A stretch of DNA of 64,000 bases from Leisingera sp. ANG1 (lineage in GTDB: Bacteria; Pseudomonadota; Alphaproteobacteria; Rhodobacterales; Rhodobacteraceae), in NCBI RefSeq assembly GCF_000203975.2, contig NZ_AFCF02000006.1, positions 248,001 through 312,000 of the forward strand, given 5' to 3'. Position 1 is the stretch's first letter. The number at the start of each line of letters is the position of its first letter. This document shows positions 16,216 through 24,272 of this stretch, piece after piece. A model generated the notes under the pieces. It did no database searches and was not told the origin of the DNA. It saw only the letters and a program-made list of their open reading frames with translations. Made by a program: the position numbers and the translations under genes.

Positions 16216-16527
16216 ATGGAATGGGAAGAGGCTGCACAGGGCTTTGCGGCCATGGGGTCCGAAGCAAGGTTGCAAGTGCTGCGATGCCTGATACGCGCAG
16301 GCGATCACGGGCTGACTGTTGGGGAGATCCAGAGCCGCACCGGCATTGCGCCCTCGACGCTGGCGCATCATCTGAAGTTCCTGGCTGCAGCAGGGGTGGT
16401 GGTACAGGCGCGCGAGGGGCGCAGCACCTCCTGCCGGGCCGACTACAAACGGCTGGAAGCGCTGGCCGGCTTCATCTTGCAGGAATGCTGCGCGGATGCA
16501 GGCAAAAAGGGGACAAGCGATGGCTGA
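16216..16527 (+). CDS. ArsR-family metal/thiol-responsive repressor
   Basis: A 103-residue winged helix-turn-helix regulator (MEWEEAAQGFAAMGSEARLQ onward, with recognition helix APSTLAHHLKFL). A Cys-Cys pair near the C terminus (LQECCADAG) could bind a metal or metalloid or sense sulfur species. The ATG at 16216 follows a purine-rich AGGGGTTGG; the longer frame upstream is not conserved in pattern. It overlaps the following permease gene by eight bases, so it probably represses that operon until its inducer binds. The inducer is not evident. Confidence 0.83.
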   Translation: MEWEEAAQGFAAMGSEARLQVLRCLIRAGDHGLTVGEIQSRTGIAPSTLAHHLKFLAAAGVVVQAREGRSTSCRADYKRLEALAGFILQECCADAGKKGTSDG

Positions 16528-17551
16528 TCTGACACAAAGCCCCCGCCGCGCGAAGTTGTTGGGCAACGGGCTGAAGACGCCCTGGGCTCTGAGCATTGCT
16601 CTGCTGGCAGGCGCTGCTGTCCTTGATCCGGGCAACTTCCGTTCTGTTCTGGAGTTTGCCCTCACAGCGTTGGGCAGTACGGCCCGCTACATCCTGTTTG
16701 CTGTGCTGCTGCTCGCCTATCTCAAGGCGACGGGCGCAGAAATGATGGTTGCCCGTGCCTTTGAGGGCCGTGAAACTAGGATGATATTCCTCGCCGCGCT
16801 GTTTGGCGGGCTGGCGCCGTTTTGCTCTTGCGAAGTGATCCCGTTCATTGCCGGGCTGCTGGCGCTGGGCGCGCCCTTGTCGGCGGTAATGGCCTTTTGG
16901 CTGTCCTCGCCGCTGATCGACCCGCCGACGCTTTTAATCACCGCAGGGGCTTTGGGCTGGCCCTTCGCTATCGGTAAGGCGGTGGCTGCCGTTGCGTTGG
17001 GGCTGTTTGGCGGCTTTGCCATCAAGCTGCTGCGGGGGCAGGGTGTATTCACCAATCCGCTGCGCAAGCAGGAGACCCAGAGCTGCTGCGGCTGCGGCGG
17101 GCCAAAGCCGGATTCCAAGCCGAGCTGGCGCTTTTGGACCGAGGGCGACCGCAGGGTGAAGTTCCGCGAAGAGTTAGTCTCCAATGGGCTGTTCCTGCTG
17201 AAATGGCTGGCCCTGGCCTATGTTCTGGAGTCGCTTCTGGTCCACTATGTTCCGGCCGATGTGATCGCCGGGCTGGTGGGAGGTGAAGGTGTTCTGCCGA
17301 TTGCCATTGCTGCACTGGTCGGCATGCCAGCCTACCTTAACTCCTATGTCGCGCCACCGCTGCTGGCGGGATTGATGGAGCAGGGAATGAGCGCAGGTGC
17401 GGCCATGGCATTTATGGTGGCGGGTGCAGTCAGCTCTGTTCCCGCCATGGCGGCGGTCTGGTCGCTGGTGAAACCGAAGGTTTTTGCAGCCTATCTGAGC
17501 CTGGGCGTGAGCGGTGCCGTGCTGTCGGGTATTCTGTTCCAGCTGGTTTGA
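16520..17551 (+). CDS. ArsP/YraQ-type permease (DUF318)
   Basis: A 343-residue permease with about eight hydrophobic segments in two halves. Each half carries the PF03773 type of signature: FCSCEVIPFIAGLLALGAP in the first and GMPAYLNSYVAPPLL in the second. A hydrophilic central loop holds a Cys-rich patch (SCCGCGG, near residue 190), suggesting binding of a soft metal or metalloid. Relatives include exporters of methylarsenicals and permeases of unknown substrate. It is co-transcribed with the ArsR-type gene, which overlaps its start. There is no arsenate reductase nearby, so arsenic is only one possibility. Confidence 0.8.
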   Translation: MADLTQSPRRAKLLGNGLKTPWALSIALLAGAAVLDPGNFRSVLEFALTALGSTARYILFAVLLLAYLKATGAEMMVARAFEGRETRMIFLAALFGGLAPFCSCEVIPFIAGLLALGAPLSAVMAFWLSSPLIDPPTLLITAGALGWPFAIGKAVAAVALGLFGGFAIKLLRGQGVFTNPLRKQETQSCCGCGGPKPDSKPSWRFWTEGDRRVKFREELVSNGLFLLKWLALAYVLESLLVHYVPADVIAGLVGGEGVLPIAIAALVGMPAYLNSYVAPPLLAGLMEQGMSAGAAMAFMVAGAVSSVPAMAAVWSLVKPKVFAAYLSLGVSGAVLSGILFQLV

Positions 17552-17783
17552 AGTGCGCGGAGGGCAGGGCTCTCCCGCCTGCTGAGAAGCAATCGAAGAC
17601 TGCAGTTTGCCCGTTGGGCCAGGCGCCGTGCTTTCGCGCGGCGCCGATAGTCATTACTCAATAGCCTGAGGTGGACTGTGGTGCCGCCCAGAGGCCACTC
17701 CCGATTTTTGTTTGAAGAAATCGCGTCAAGGATGGGCCGTTTGGCAGCCGGACCTCGCGCCCCCTAAACCGGCGGCACGAAAT

Positions 17784-17811
17784 AAGAAAACGCCCCGGAC
17801 AATCCGGGGCG
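17784..17811 (-). terminator. Intrinsic terminator after tpa
   Basis: An eight-pair stem GCCCCGGA/TCCGGGGC with a three-base loop (17792-17810). On the minus strand it is followed by GTTTTC. It lies about 30 bases beyond the tpa stop codon. Confidence 0.8.
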
Positions 17812-17840
17812 CAGTTTGTTCGTCCAACAGGGAGAGGTTG

Positions 17841-19238
17841 TCAGCCGAAAACTTTGGTCAGAGCTTTGTCGACCGCATCGCAGATCGCATCGATGTCGTC
17901 CGCGGTGGCGATCAGCGCCGGGCTGAAGCACAGGGTGTTGTTGCGGCCCGGGAGCGAGCGGTTGGTGACGCCGATGATCACACCCTGCGCTCCGCATTCC
18001 GCGACGACCTGCTGGGCCAGCTTCTCGTCCACCGGCTCCTTGGTATCGCGATCCTGCACCAGCTCGGCACCCAGGAACAGACCCTTGCCGCGTACATCGC
18101 CGATCACGGCGTGCTTCTCTTGCAGCTTGCGCAGGTTGTCCAGCATCCGCTCGCCCATGGCTGCGCAGTTATCCAGCAGGTTTTCGTCCTCGATGATCTG
18201 CATGTTCACCAGCGCCGCTGCGGGGCCCGCGGTGCAGCCGCCGAAGGTGGAAATGTCGCGGAAGTAGTTCATCGGATCGGAGGTGTCGTCCTTGAACATC
18301 TCAAAGACTTCCTCAGTGGTAACCATACAGGCAATCGCCGCATAACCGGAGGCCACACCTTTGGCCATAGTCACGAAATCGGGCTTGATGCCGTACTGCT
18401 GATAGCCGAACCATTTTCCGGTACGGCCAACGCCGCAGACAACCTCGTCGATATGCAGCAGCACATCGTACTTCTTACAGATCTCCTGCACACGCTCCCA
18501 ATAGCCTTCCGGCGCTTCGATCACGCCGCCGCCCGCGGTCACCGGCTCCAGGCACAGGGCACCAACGGTTTCCGGGCCTTCCCGCAGGATGACTTCTTCG
18601 ATGGCGTCAGCAGCGGCGATGCCGAATTCGCGGCCCGAAAGATGCTCCAGGCCCAACTCATGCTTGCGGTATTCCATGCAGTGAGGCACGCGGACAAAGT
18701 CGGGGGCAAAGGGGCCGTACTGGGCGTTGCGCTCATCCTGGCCGCCTGCCGACATAGTTGCCAGGGTGGAGCCGTGGTAATCGCGGTCGCGGTACAGGAT
18801 CTTGGTTTTCTTGCCGCCATATTTCTTGTGGGCGATCTGGCGGACCATCTTGAAGGCCTTCTCGTTGGCCTCGGAACCGGAGTTGGTGTAGTAGACGCGG
18901 GTCATGCCCGGCATCTTGGAGATCAACTTCTCTGCGAACAGCGCGCCCGGGATGGAGCCCGCGGAGTTCGCAAAATAGCAGACCTTCATAAGCTGGTCGT
19001 ATACCGCCTTGCAAATGTTCTCGCGGCCGTAGCCGACGTTGACTGTCCAGACGCCGCCGGAAACCGCATCCAGGAACTCCTTGCCGTTCTGATCCCAAAC
19101 GCGCATGCCCTTGCCTTCGACAATGATGCGCGGGTCGGAGCTTTCCAGCGCCTTGTGCTGGAACAGGTGGTGCCACATGTGGGCCTTGTCGGCCTCGACC
19201 ACACGGGAGAGATCGTTTTCGTTGAACGTGCCGTCCAT
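17841..19238 (-). CDS. tpa: Taurine:pyruvate aminotransferase
   Basis: A 465-residue class III aminotransferase that moves the amino group of taurine to pyruvate, giving sulfoacetaldehyde and alanine. The PLP-binding lysine is in TMAKGVASGY, preceded by DEVVCGVGRTG. The sequence starts MDGTFNENDLSRVVEADKAH, and the position next to tauR/xsc supports Tpa rather than a general omega-transaminase. Candidate TauR repeats lie 101-132 bases upstream of the start, and a CATAAT at 19304-19309 on the minus strand could be the -10 element. No taurine importer and no alanine dehydrogenase are in the window. Confidence 0.9.
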   Translation of the reverse strand: MDGTFNENDLSRVVEADKAHMWHHLFQHKALESSDPRIIVEGKGMRVWDQNGKEFLDAVSGGVWTVNVGYGRENICKAVYDQLMKVCYFANSAGSIPGALFAEKLISKMPGMTRVYYTNSGSEANEKAFKMVRQIAHKKYGGKKTKILYRDRDYHGSTLATMSAGGQDERNAQYGPFAPDFVRVPHCMEYRKHELGLEHLSGREFGIAAADAIEEVILREGPETVGALCLEPVTAGGGVIEAPEGYWERVQEICKKYDVLLHIDEVVCGVGRTGKWFGYQQYGIKPDFVTMAKGVASGYAAIACMVTTEEVFEMFKDDTSDPMNYFRDISTFGGCTAGPAAALVNMQIIEDENLLDNCAAMGERMLDNLRKLQEKHAVIGDVRGKGLFLGAELVQDRDTKEPVDEKLAQQVVAECGAQGVIIGVTNRSLPGRNNTLCFSPALIATADDIDAICDAVDKALTKVFG

Positions 19239-19338
19239 GACATGTCCTTTCGGCGTTAGAAGTGAATCAGGCTGCCTGGCACCCTACAGGGCTACTGAGG
19301 CGTATTATGTACCAGAAACGTCAGATTCCGAGAATTCG

Positions 19339-19370
19339 TTAGGGCCAGAGCATGTGCTTGCTTAGGTCCA
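19339..19370 (-). promoter_or_regulatory. Candidate TauR operator between tpa and the BKACE gene
   Basis: TTAGGGCCA (19339-19347) and TTAGGTCCA (19362-19370) are repeated in one orientation with starts 23 bases apart. The second, with its next G, reads CTGGACCTAA on the minus strand. The pair lies upstream of a possible tpa -10 (CATAAT at 19304-19309), as expected of an activator site. The divergent BKACE gene starts 163 bases away. Confidence 0.65.
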
Positions 19371-19533
19371 GAGGTTGCATGTTCAGCTTGCGTCGGCAAG
19401 GCGTCGCCGGATGTGCTCTGCTTCAGAACAAATGTTCTGGAGTTGTGATGTTGAGATTGCTTGTGCTGATAGCCCAAGGTTCCGTCGGCCGTGGCCTGCA
19501 TCGCGGCAGGACTTGCTGCATAGGAGGCAGACA

Positions 19534-20310
19534 GTGGCAGAGTACAAATTGATGGTTGCACCGAATGGCGCCCGGCGCACACGTGCGGATCATCCGCAAC
19601 TGCCGGTGACGCCCGAACAGACAGCACAGGCCGCCGCCGCTTGTTTTTCCGAGGGGGCCAGGGCTTTGCATTTACATGTGCGGGACGCTGAAGGGCGCCA
19701 TTCACTGGACGCAGGCCGCTACCGTGAAGCCCTTGATGCAGTGCGGGAAAGCGCGCCGGCAATGGCGGTGCAGATCACCACGGAAAGCGCCGGGCTTTAC
19801 AACGTGGAGGACCAGTTCACCTGTCTGGACAAGCTGCGCCCTGCAGCGGCCTCTGTCTCGGTGAGGGAAATGGCCCGGGACGCGGAGCTTGCCGCGCGCG
19901 CCTATGCCCTGTGCGCGGAAGCAGGCACGGAAGTGCAGCATATCCTGTACGGTCCGGACTGCATCGCCCAACTGCGCGCCTGGTACCAGGACGGCACCGT
20001 TCCGGGTGTCATGCGCGATGCGATCTTTGTTCTGGGCACGTACAGCCCGCCTGTTCTGGCGAAGCCCAGGGGGCTCGCGGCCTTCCGTGACGCTGCGGCG
20101 GATATGCGTCTCAACTGGACTGTCTGTGCTTTTGGCCGGCATGAACGCGCCTGCCTGCTGGCTGCAATTGCTACGGGCGGGGATGCGCGAATCGGATTTG
20201 AGAATAACATCGAAACACCAGAGGGCGGGCTTCTTGCAGATAATGCAGCCTCGGTCGCCGCCTTCGTTCAGGCCGCAAAGGCCCAGGGCCATACGCTCAA
20301 GGAGTGCTGA
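19534..20310 (+). CDS. Beta-keto acid cleavage enzyme (BKACE, DUF849 family)
   Basis: A 258-residue TIM-barrel enzyme of the BKACE family. These enzymes use zinc and acetyl-CoA to split a beta-keto acid into acetoacetate and a CoA thioester. The metal ligands are visible as H46-L-H48 in ALHLHVRD, the same positions as in characterised Kce, with a glutamate at about 223 (IGFENN). The GTG at 19534 is chosen because AGGAGG lies about six bases before it. It is followed two bases later by a class III aminotransferase that could make its keto substrate from a beta-amino acid. The true substrate cannot be read from the sequence. Confidence 0.85.
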   Translation: MAEYKLMVAPNGARRTRADHPQLPVTPEQTAQAAAACFSEGARALHLHVRDAEGRHSLDAGRYREALDAVRESAPAMAVQITTESAGLYNVEDQFTCLDKLRPAAASVSVREMARDAELAARAYALCAEAGTEVQHILYGPDCIAQLRAWYQDGTVPGVMRDAIFVLGTYSPPVLAKPRGLAAFRDAAADMRLNWTVCAFGRHERACLLAAIATGGDARIGFENNIETPEGGLLADNAASVAAFVQAAKAQGHTLKEC

Positions 20311-20312
20311 TC

Positions 20313-21641
20313 ATGAGTCATGTCTTTCCCCGCCACACCAAAGCCAGCCTGCCCACTGCTGTTGCAGGCGACGGTTGTTACCTGATCGATGCCAGCGGCA
20401 AGCGCTATTTCGACGGCTCCGGTGGCGCGGCGGTCTCCTGCCTGGGCCATTCCGACGCCGATGTGATCAAGGCAGTGCAAGAGCAGGTTGGCAAATTGGC
20501 CTTTGCCCATACCGGTTTCCTCACCTCGGAACCGGCGGAAGAGCTGGCGGACTTGCTGGTGGCCAACGCGCCGGGAGATATCGATCGGGTCTATTTCGTC
20601 TCTGGCGGTTCCGAGGCGACCGAGGCGGCAATCAAACTTGCCCGCCAGTACCACCTGGAGCGCGGCGAGCCGCAGCGCCGCCACATCATTGCCCGCAAGC
20701 AAAGCTACCACGGCAACACTCTCGGTGCCTTGGCAGCAGGCGGCAACGAGTGGCGCCGCACGCAGTTTGCGCCGCTCTTGATCGAAATTTCCCACATCTC
20801 GCCTTGCTACGAATATGTGGGCAAGGCGGAAGGCGAGAGCAGCTATGACTATGGCCAGCGGGTTGCCAATGAGCTGGAGGCGGAAATTCTCCGCCTCGGC
20901 CCGGAAACCGTTATGGCCTTCATGGCGGAGCCGGTGGTTGGCGCCACCTCTGGCGCGGTGCCGGCGGTTGAGGGCTATTTCAAGCGTATCCGCGAGATCT
21001 GTGACAAGTATGGTGTGCTTCTGATTCTTGATGAAGTGATGTGCGGCATGGGCCGCACCGGCCATCTCTTTGCCTGCGAGGCCGACGGTGTGGCGCCCGA
21101 TATCTTGTGTATCGCCAAAGGTCTGGGCGCAGGTTACCAGCCGATCGGAGCCATGCTTTGCACCAAGAGAATCTACGAGGCGATTGAGCACGGTTCCGGC
21201 TTCTTCCAGCACGGGCACACTTACATCGGCCATCCGGTGGCGACCGCTGCGGGTCTGGCTGTGGTCAAGGCAATGCTGGAGCGCGGGCTGGTGCAGCGTT
21301 GCGCCGAGATGGGAGAGAAGCTGCAAGCCGCGCTGGAGGAGCGCTTTGGCCAGCACCCGAACGTGGGCGACATCCGCGGTCGCGGGTTGTTTCGCGGAGT
21401 GGAGCTGGTCGCTGACCGCGAAACCAAAGCTCCCTTTGATCCGGGGCTGGGTTTGGCTGGGAAAATCAAAAAGGCAGCGTTTCAGGCCGGCTTGATCTGT
21501 TATCCGATGTCCGGCACCCGCGACGGCCGGAAGGGCGACCACATCCTGCTTGCACCGCCCTTTATCATCACCGGCGAACAGATCACTGAGGTGGTGGACA
21601 AGGTGGAAACGGCGATTGCTCAGTGTCTTCCTGCGGGCTGA
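20313..21641 (+). CDS. Class III (omega-amino acid) aminotransferase
   Basis: A 442-residue PLP enzyme with the class III signature DEVMCGMGRTG followed by the PLP lysine in CIAKGLGAGYQP. Such enzymes transfer distal or beta amino groups. The ATG at 20313 follows AAGGAG and starts two bases after the BKACE stop, so the two genes form an operon. I infer that it converts an amino acid into the beta-keto acid cleaved by the BKACE enzyme. It is not Tpa-like at its N terminus, so a second taurine transaminase is less likely. Confidence 0.83.
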   Translation: MSHVFPRHTKASLPTAVAGDGCYLIDASGKRYFDGSGGAAVSCLGHSDADVIKAVQEQVGKLAFAHTGFLTSEPAEELADLLVANAPGDIDRVYFVSGGSEATEAAIKLARQYHLERGEPQRRHIIARKQSYHGNTLGALAAGGNEWRRTQFAPLLIEISHISPCYEYVGKAEGESSYDYGQRVANELEAEILRLGPETVMAFMAEPVVGATSGAVPAVEGYFKRIREICDKYGVLLILDEVMCGMGRTGHLFACEADGVAPDILCIAKGLGAGYQPIGAMLCTKRIYEAIEHGSGFFQHGHTYIGHPVATAAGLAVVKAMLERGLVQRCAEMGEKLQAALEERFGQHPNVGDIRGRGLFRGVELVADRETKAPFDPGLGLAGKIKKAAFQAGLICYPMSGTRDGRKGDHILLAPPFIITGEQITEVVDKVETAIAQCLPAG

Positions 21642-21662
21642 TCTTTGAGCACTAGGGAGCGG

Positions 21663-21692
21663 CCTGACCGATGACCGGGCACCGCGGTCAGG
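21663..21692. terminator. Hairpin between the aminotransferase and frnE-like genes
   Basis: CCTGACCG and CGGTCAGG form an eight-pair stem around a 14-base loop in the space between two convergent genes. It has no clear T run, so a terminator role is only possible. Confidence 0.35.
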
Positions 21693-22356
21693 AGAACGGG
21701 TTCACTGTGTGCCCGAGCTGCTCAAGGATATTGGCGTAATTCTCGACGCCTTGCGCTCCGGTCACCAGATGGCGGCTATCGAACACCATCGCAGGCACGC
21801 CGCGGATGCCTTGCTGCACCCAGAAAGCCTCTCGCTGGCGCACGCTGTCCGCGTGTTTGCCGCTCTCCAGGGCCGCACGCGCATCGGCGCCATTTAGGCC
21901 GAGGCTTTGGGCGGTCATTACCAATACCTCTGGATCAGAGATATTCTTGCCATCAGTGAAGTACGCGCTCAGCAGCGCCTGCTTCATCTCGTGGCCGTTG
22001 CCCTGTCCCTCGGCCCATTCGATCAGCTGATGCGCCTGAAAGGTGTTGTAGATCCGCATGCCGTCAAAGAAGCGGAAGGTGAAACCCAGCGCTTCGCCCA
22101 TTTCAGTCAAACTCGCGCGCACTTGCGCGGATTGTTCATCTGAGCTGCCGTATTTTGCGGCCAAGTGCTCGCGCAGGTGCTCGCCCTCGGTCGCCATGTC
22201 CGGGTTGAGTTCAAACGGCTGCCAATGGATATCCAATGCCACCCCGGCGCGGCGGGCGGCAAAGGCGAGCTGGCTGTAGCCGATAGCACACCAAGGGCAG
22301 ACGACATCCGAGACAATATCGACTCGAAGGACTGGTGTTGTACTTGTTTCTGTCAT
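21688..22356 (-). CDS. DsbA-family oxidoreductase (FrnE-like)
   Basis: A 222-residue thioredoxin-fold protein with a C20-P-W-C23 active site near the N terminus (DVVCPWCAIGY) and an inserted helical domain, as in FrnE and 2-hydroxychromene-2-carboxylate isomerase relatives. It has no signal peptide, so it acts in the cytoplasm, possibly in thiol stress. The ATG at 22356 has AAGGACC nine bases upstream; the longer frame is not favoured. The neighbours give no pathway. Confidence 0.82.
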   Translation of the reverse strand: MTETSTTPVLRVDIVSDVVCPWCAIGYSQLAFAARRAGVALDIHWQPFELNPDMATEGEHLREHLAAKYGSSDEQSAQVRASLTEMGEALGFTFRFFDGMRIYNTFQAHQLIEWAEGQGNGHEMKQALLSAYFTDGKNISDPEVLVMTAQSLGLNGADARAALESGKHADSVRQREAFWVQQGIRGVPAMVFDSRHLVTGAQGVENYANILEQLGHTVNPFS

Positions 22357-22552
22357 CCGGCTGGTCCTTGGGGATTCAGTGCATTCAGAACACATGGGAA
22401 GCAAAACACGACAAAGCAACCGTCTCAGTAACTGAAACAGTCAGAGCTGATGAAACTGAGCTCAGTCGCAGTGCTAACATTTATTATTGACGGAACCGGT
22501 GACGGCTTCACTGTTGGAAGCAGTGAACTACGGCTATAGTGAAGGATCCGAA

Positions 22553-23581
22553 ATGAGCATGACAAAGGACTGCTTCCGGGCCTTTCCCCGTGCCCCTCTG
22601 TTGGTTCAGCCGACCCCGCTGGAAAGGCTGGACCGGTTGTCGCACGAGCTAGAAATCGATCTTTGGATCAAGCGGGACGATCTGACAGGGCTCAGTTTCG
22701 GCGGAAACAAAACACGCCAGCTGGAATTTTATCTGGGGGCAGCGCTAGCGGACCAGGCGGATACTATCCTGATTACCGGCGCTGTTCAGTCGAACTTTTG
22801 CCGGACAGCTGCTGCGGCTGCTGCAAAACTTGGGATGCGGGCCATTCTTCAGCGAGAAGAGCGGGTGCCAGGGATGGACCCACTCTATTACAGATCCGGC
22901 AATATTTATTTGTCGGACATTCTGGGTGCGGAAAGCATTAGCTATCCGGAAGGCGAGAATGAAGCCGGAGCCGATGCAGCCCTGGAGGCGCAAGCAGAAG
23001 AGCTGCGCAAGGCGGGCTGCAATCCTTACATCATTCCTCTGGGTCTTGGGCATCCACCCCTAGGCGCCTTGGGCTATGTCCTGGCGGCAGAGGAACTTGC
23101 TGCGCAGATCGGCAGCTTTGATGCGGCTGTGGTACCTTCTGGAAGCGGCGCAACCCATGCCGGCTTTCTGATAGGAACACGCCGTGCCGGCATCACCGCA
23201 CCGGTTTACGGCATCTGTGTTCGCAGAAATGCACAGCTGCAAAAAGACAGGCTCGAACAATTGACGCAAAATCTGGCAGATCTGATGAATGCACCGCGCC
23301 CATTTGGAAGCGAGGACATCCTCACTTGGGATGGTGCGCTCGCCCCCGGTTATGGGCGGGCCGGGCCGGCCACGCGCGCCGCGTTACAGCGCATGGCAAT
23401 AACAGAAGGAATCCTTCTGGATCCGGTTTACTCCGCCAAGACGTTTGCCGGTCTGTTAGGGCTGCTGGAAACGGGTTCTATCGCCAAAGGGCAAAAAGTG
23501 CTGCTGCTGCACACAGGAGGGTTACCGGCGCTATTTGCCTATCAGAATGAGCTTGGGTTCGGGCACGGCAACACCTGCTGA
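22553..23581 (+). CDS. PLP-dependent D-cysteine desulfhydrase / L-cysteate sulfo-lyase-like enzyme
   Basis: A 342-residue fold-type II PLP enzyme of the D-cysteine desulfhydrase/ACC deaminase family. The PLP lysine is in SFGGNKTRQLEF and the substrate-binding serine loop reads AVQSNFCRT. Known members remove H2S from D-cysteine or sulfite from L-cysteate (CuyA), or open aminocyclopropane carboxylate. The QSNFCR loop differs from the usual QSNHAR, so the substrate is open. The ATG at 22553 is chosen for AAGGA six bases upstream; an upstream ATG at 22487 lacks such a site. It stands alone, with a convergent eda behind it. Confidence 0.75.
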   Translation: MSMTKDCFRAFPRAPLLVQPTPLERLDRLSHELEIDLWIKRDDLTGLSFGGNKTRQLEFYLGAALADQADTILITGAVQSNFCRTAAAAAAKLGMRAILQREERVPGMDPLYYRSGNIYLSDILGAESISYPEGENEAGADAALEAQAEELRKAGCNPYIIPLGLGHPPLGALGYVLAAEELAAQIGSFDAAVVPSGSGATHAGFLIGTRRAGITAPVYGICVRRNAQLQKDRLEQLTQNLADLMNAPRPFGSEDILTWDGALAPGYGRAGPATRAALQRMAITEGILLDPVYSAKTFAGLLGLLETGSIAKGQKVLLLHTGGLPALFAYQNELGFGHGNTC

Positions 23582-23618
23582 TCCTGTCCCGTGTGGTCAG
23601 CCGCAGGGAGTAAATTGT

Positions 23619-24272
23619 TCACGTTTGACCCAGCGTGGCCGCGTCGTGAGCCAAGGCTTCGATTGCGTTCCAATTGCGTGCTTGGACCAGGTCACTGGGA
23701 GCGACCCAGCTGCCGCCGGCGCAGACCACATTGCCCAGGCTCAGGTAGCTTTCGGCATTGGCAGGGGTGATGCCGCCAGTGGGGCAGAAGGAGATTTGCG
23801 GCAAGGGTGCGCCGATTGCCTTGAGTGCGAGCGCGCCGCCGGAGGCTTCGGCCGGGAAGAACTTCAGCATACCGTAGCCGCGGGCCAGCAGCCGCATTGC
23901 CTCAGTTGCGGTGGCAGCGCCGGGCAGGAGCGGCAGGCCGATGGATTCGCAGGCATCCAGAAGGTAATCCGTGGCGCCGGGCGAGACACCGAATTGGGCG
24001 CCGGCCTCCTTGGCGGCCTCGGCGTCCTTGGGGGTGATCAACGTGCCGGCACCGACAATGCCGCCTTTCACCTTTGCCATTTCGCGGATCACCTCTAGCG
24101 CCGCGCCGGTGCGCAGGGTGACTTCCAGTGCGGGCAGCCCGCCTGCCACGAGTGCTTCGGCAAGCGGGCGGGCATGGGCCGCGTCCTCCACCACCAGCAC
24201 CGGCATCACGGGCGCCATCGCGCAAATCTCGCAGGTGCGTAGGCTGGCGTCCTGAGGGGTAATCCGCATCAT
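23619..24272 (-). CDS. eda: 2-dehydro-3-deoxy-phosphogluconate (KDPG) aldolase
   Basis: A 217-residue class I aldolase splitting KDPG into pyruvate and glyceraldehyde 3-phosphate, the last step of the Entner-Doudoroff pathway. The Schiff-base lysine is in LKFFPAEASGG, and GTLITPKDAEAAKEAGAQF is the usual glycine-rich stretch. The start follows the edd stop codon without a gap. Order on the transcript is zwf, edd, eda. Confidence 0.93.
   Translation of the reverse strand: MMRITPQDASLRTCEICAMAPVMPVLVVEDAAHARPLAEALVAGGLPALEVTLRTGAALEVIREMAKVKGGIVGAGTLITPKDAEAAKEAGAQFGVSPGATDYLLDACESIGLPLLPGAATATEAMRLLARGYGMLKFFPAEASGGALALKAIGAPLPQISFCPTGGITPANAESYLSLGNVVCAGGSWVAPSDLVQARNWNAIEALAHDAATLGQT

Noticed and set aside
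17628-17645. GGCGCC-rich hairpin after the ArsP-like permease
   Set aside because: It has no T run and only a short self-complementary core, so it is not supported as a terminator.
17712-19259. 515-codon plus-strand frame over tpa
   Set aside because: It is antisense to the clear aminotransferase, crosses the tpa terminator, and has no protein-like features.
19239-19533. Small gene in the tpa-BKACE divergent region
   Set aside because: Short frames on both strands run through the candidate TauR repeats and the BKACE ribosome site; they look like control-region noise.
20268-21542. 424-codon minus-strand frame over the class III aminotransferase
   Set aside because: It is an antisense shadow; the plus-strand gene has a ribosome site, a PLP lysine motif and an operon partner.
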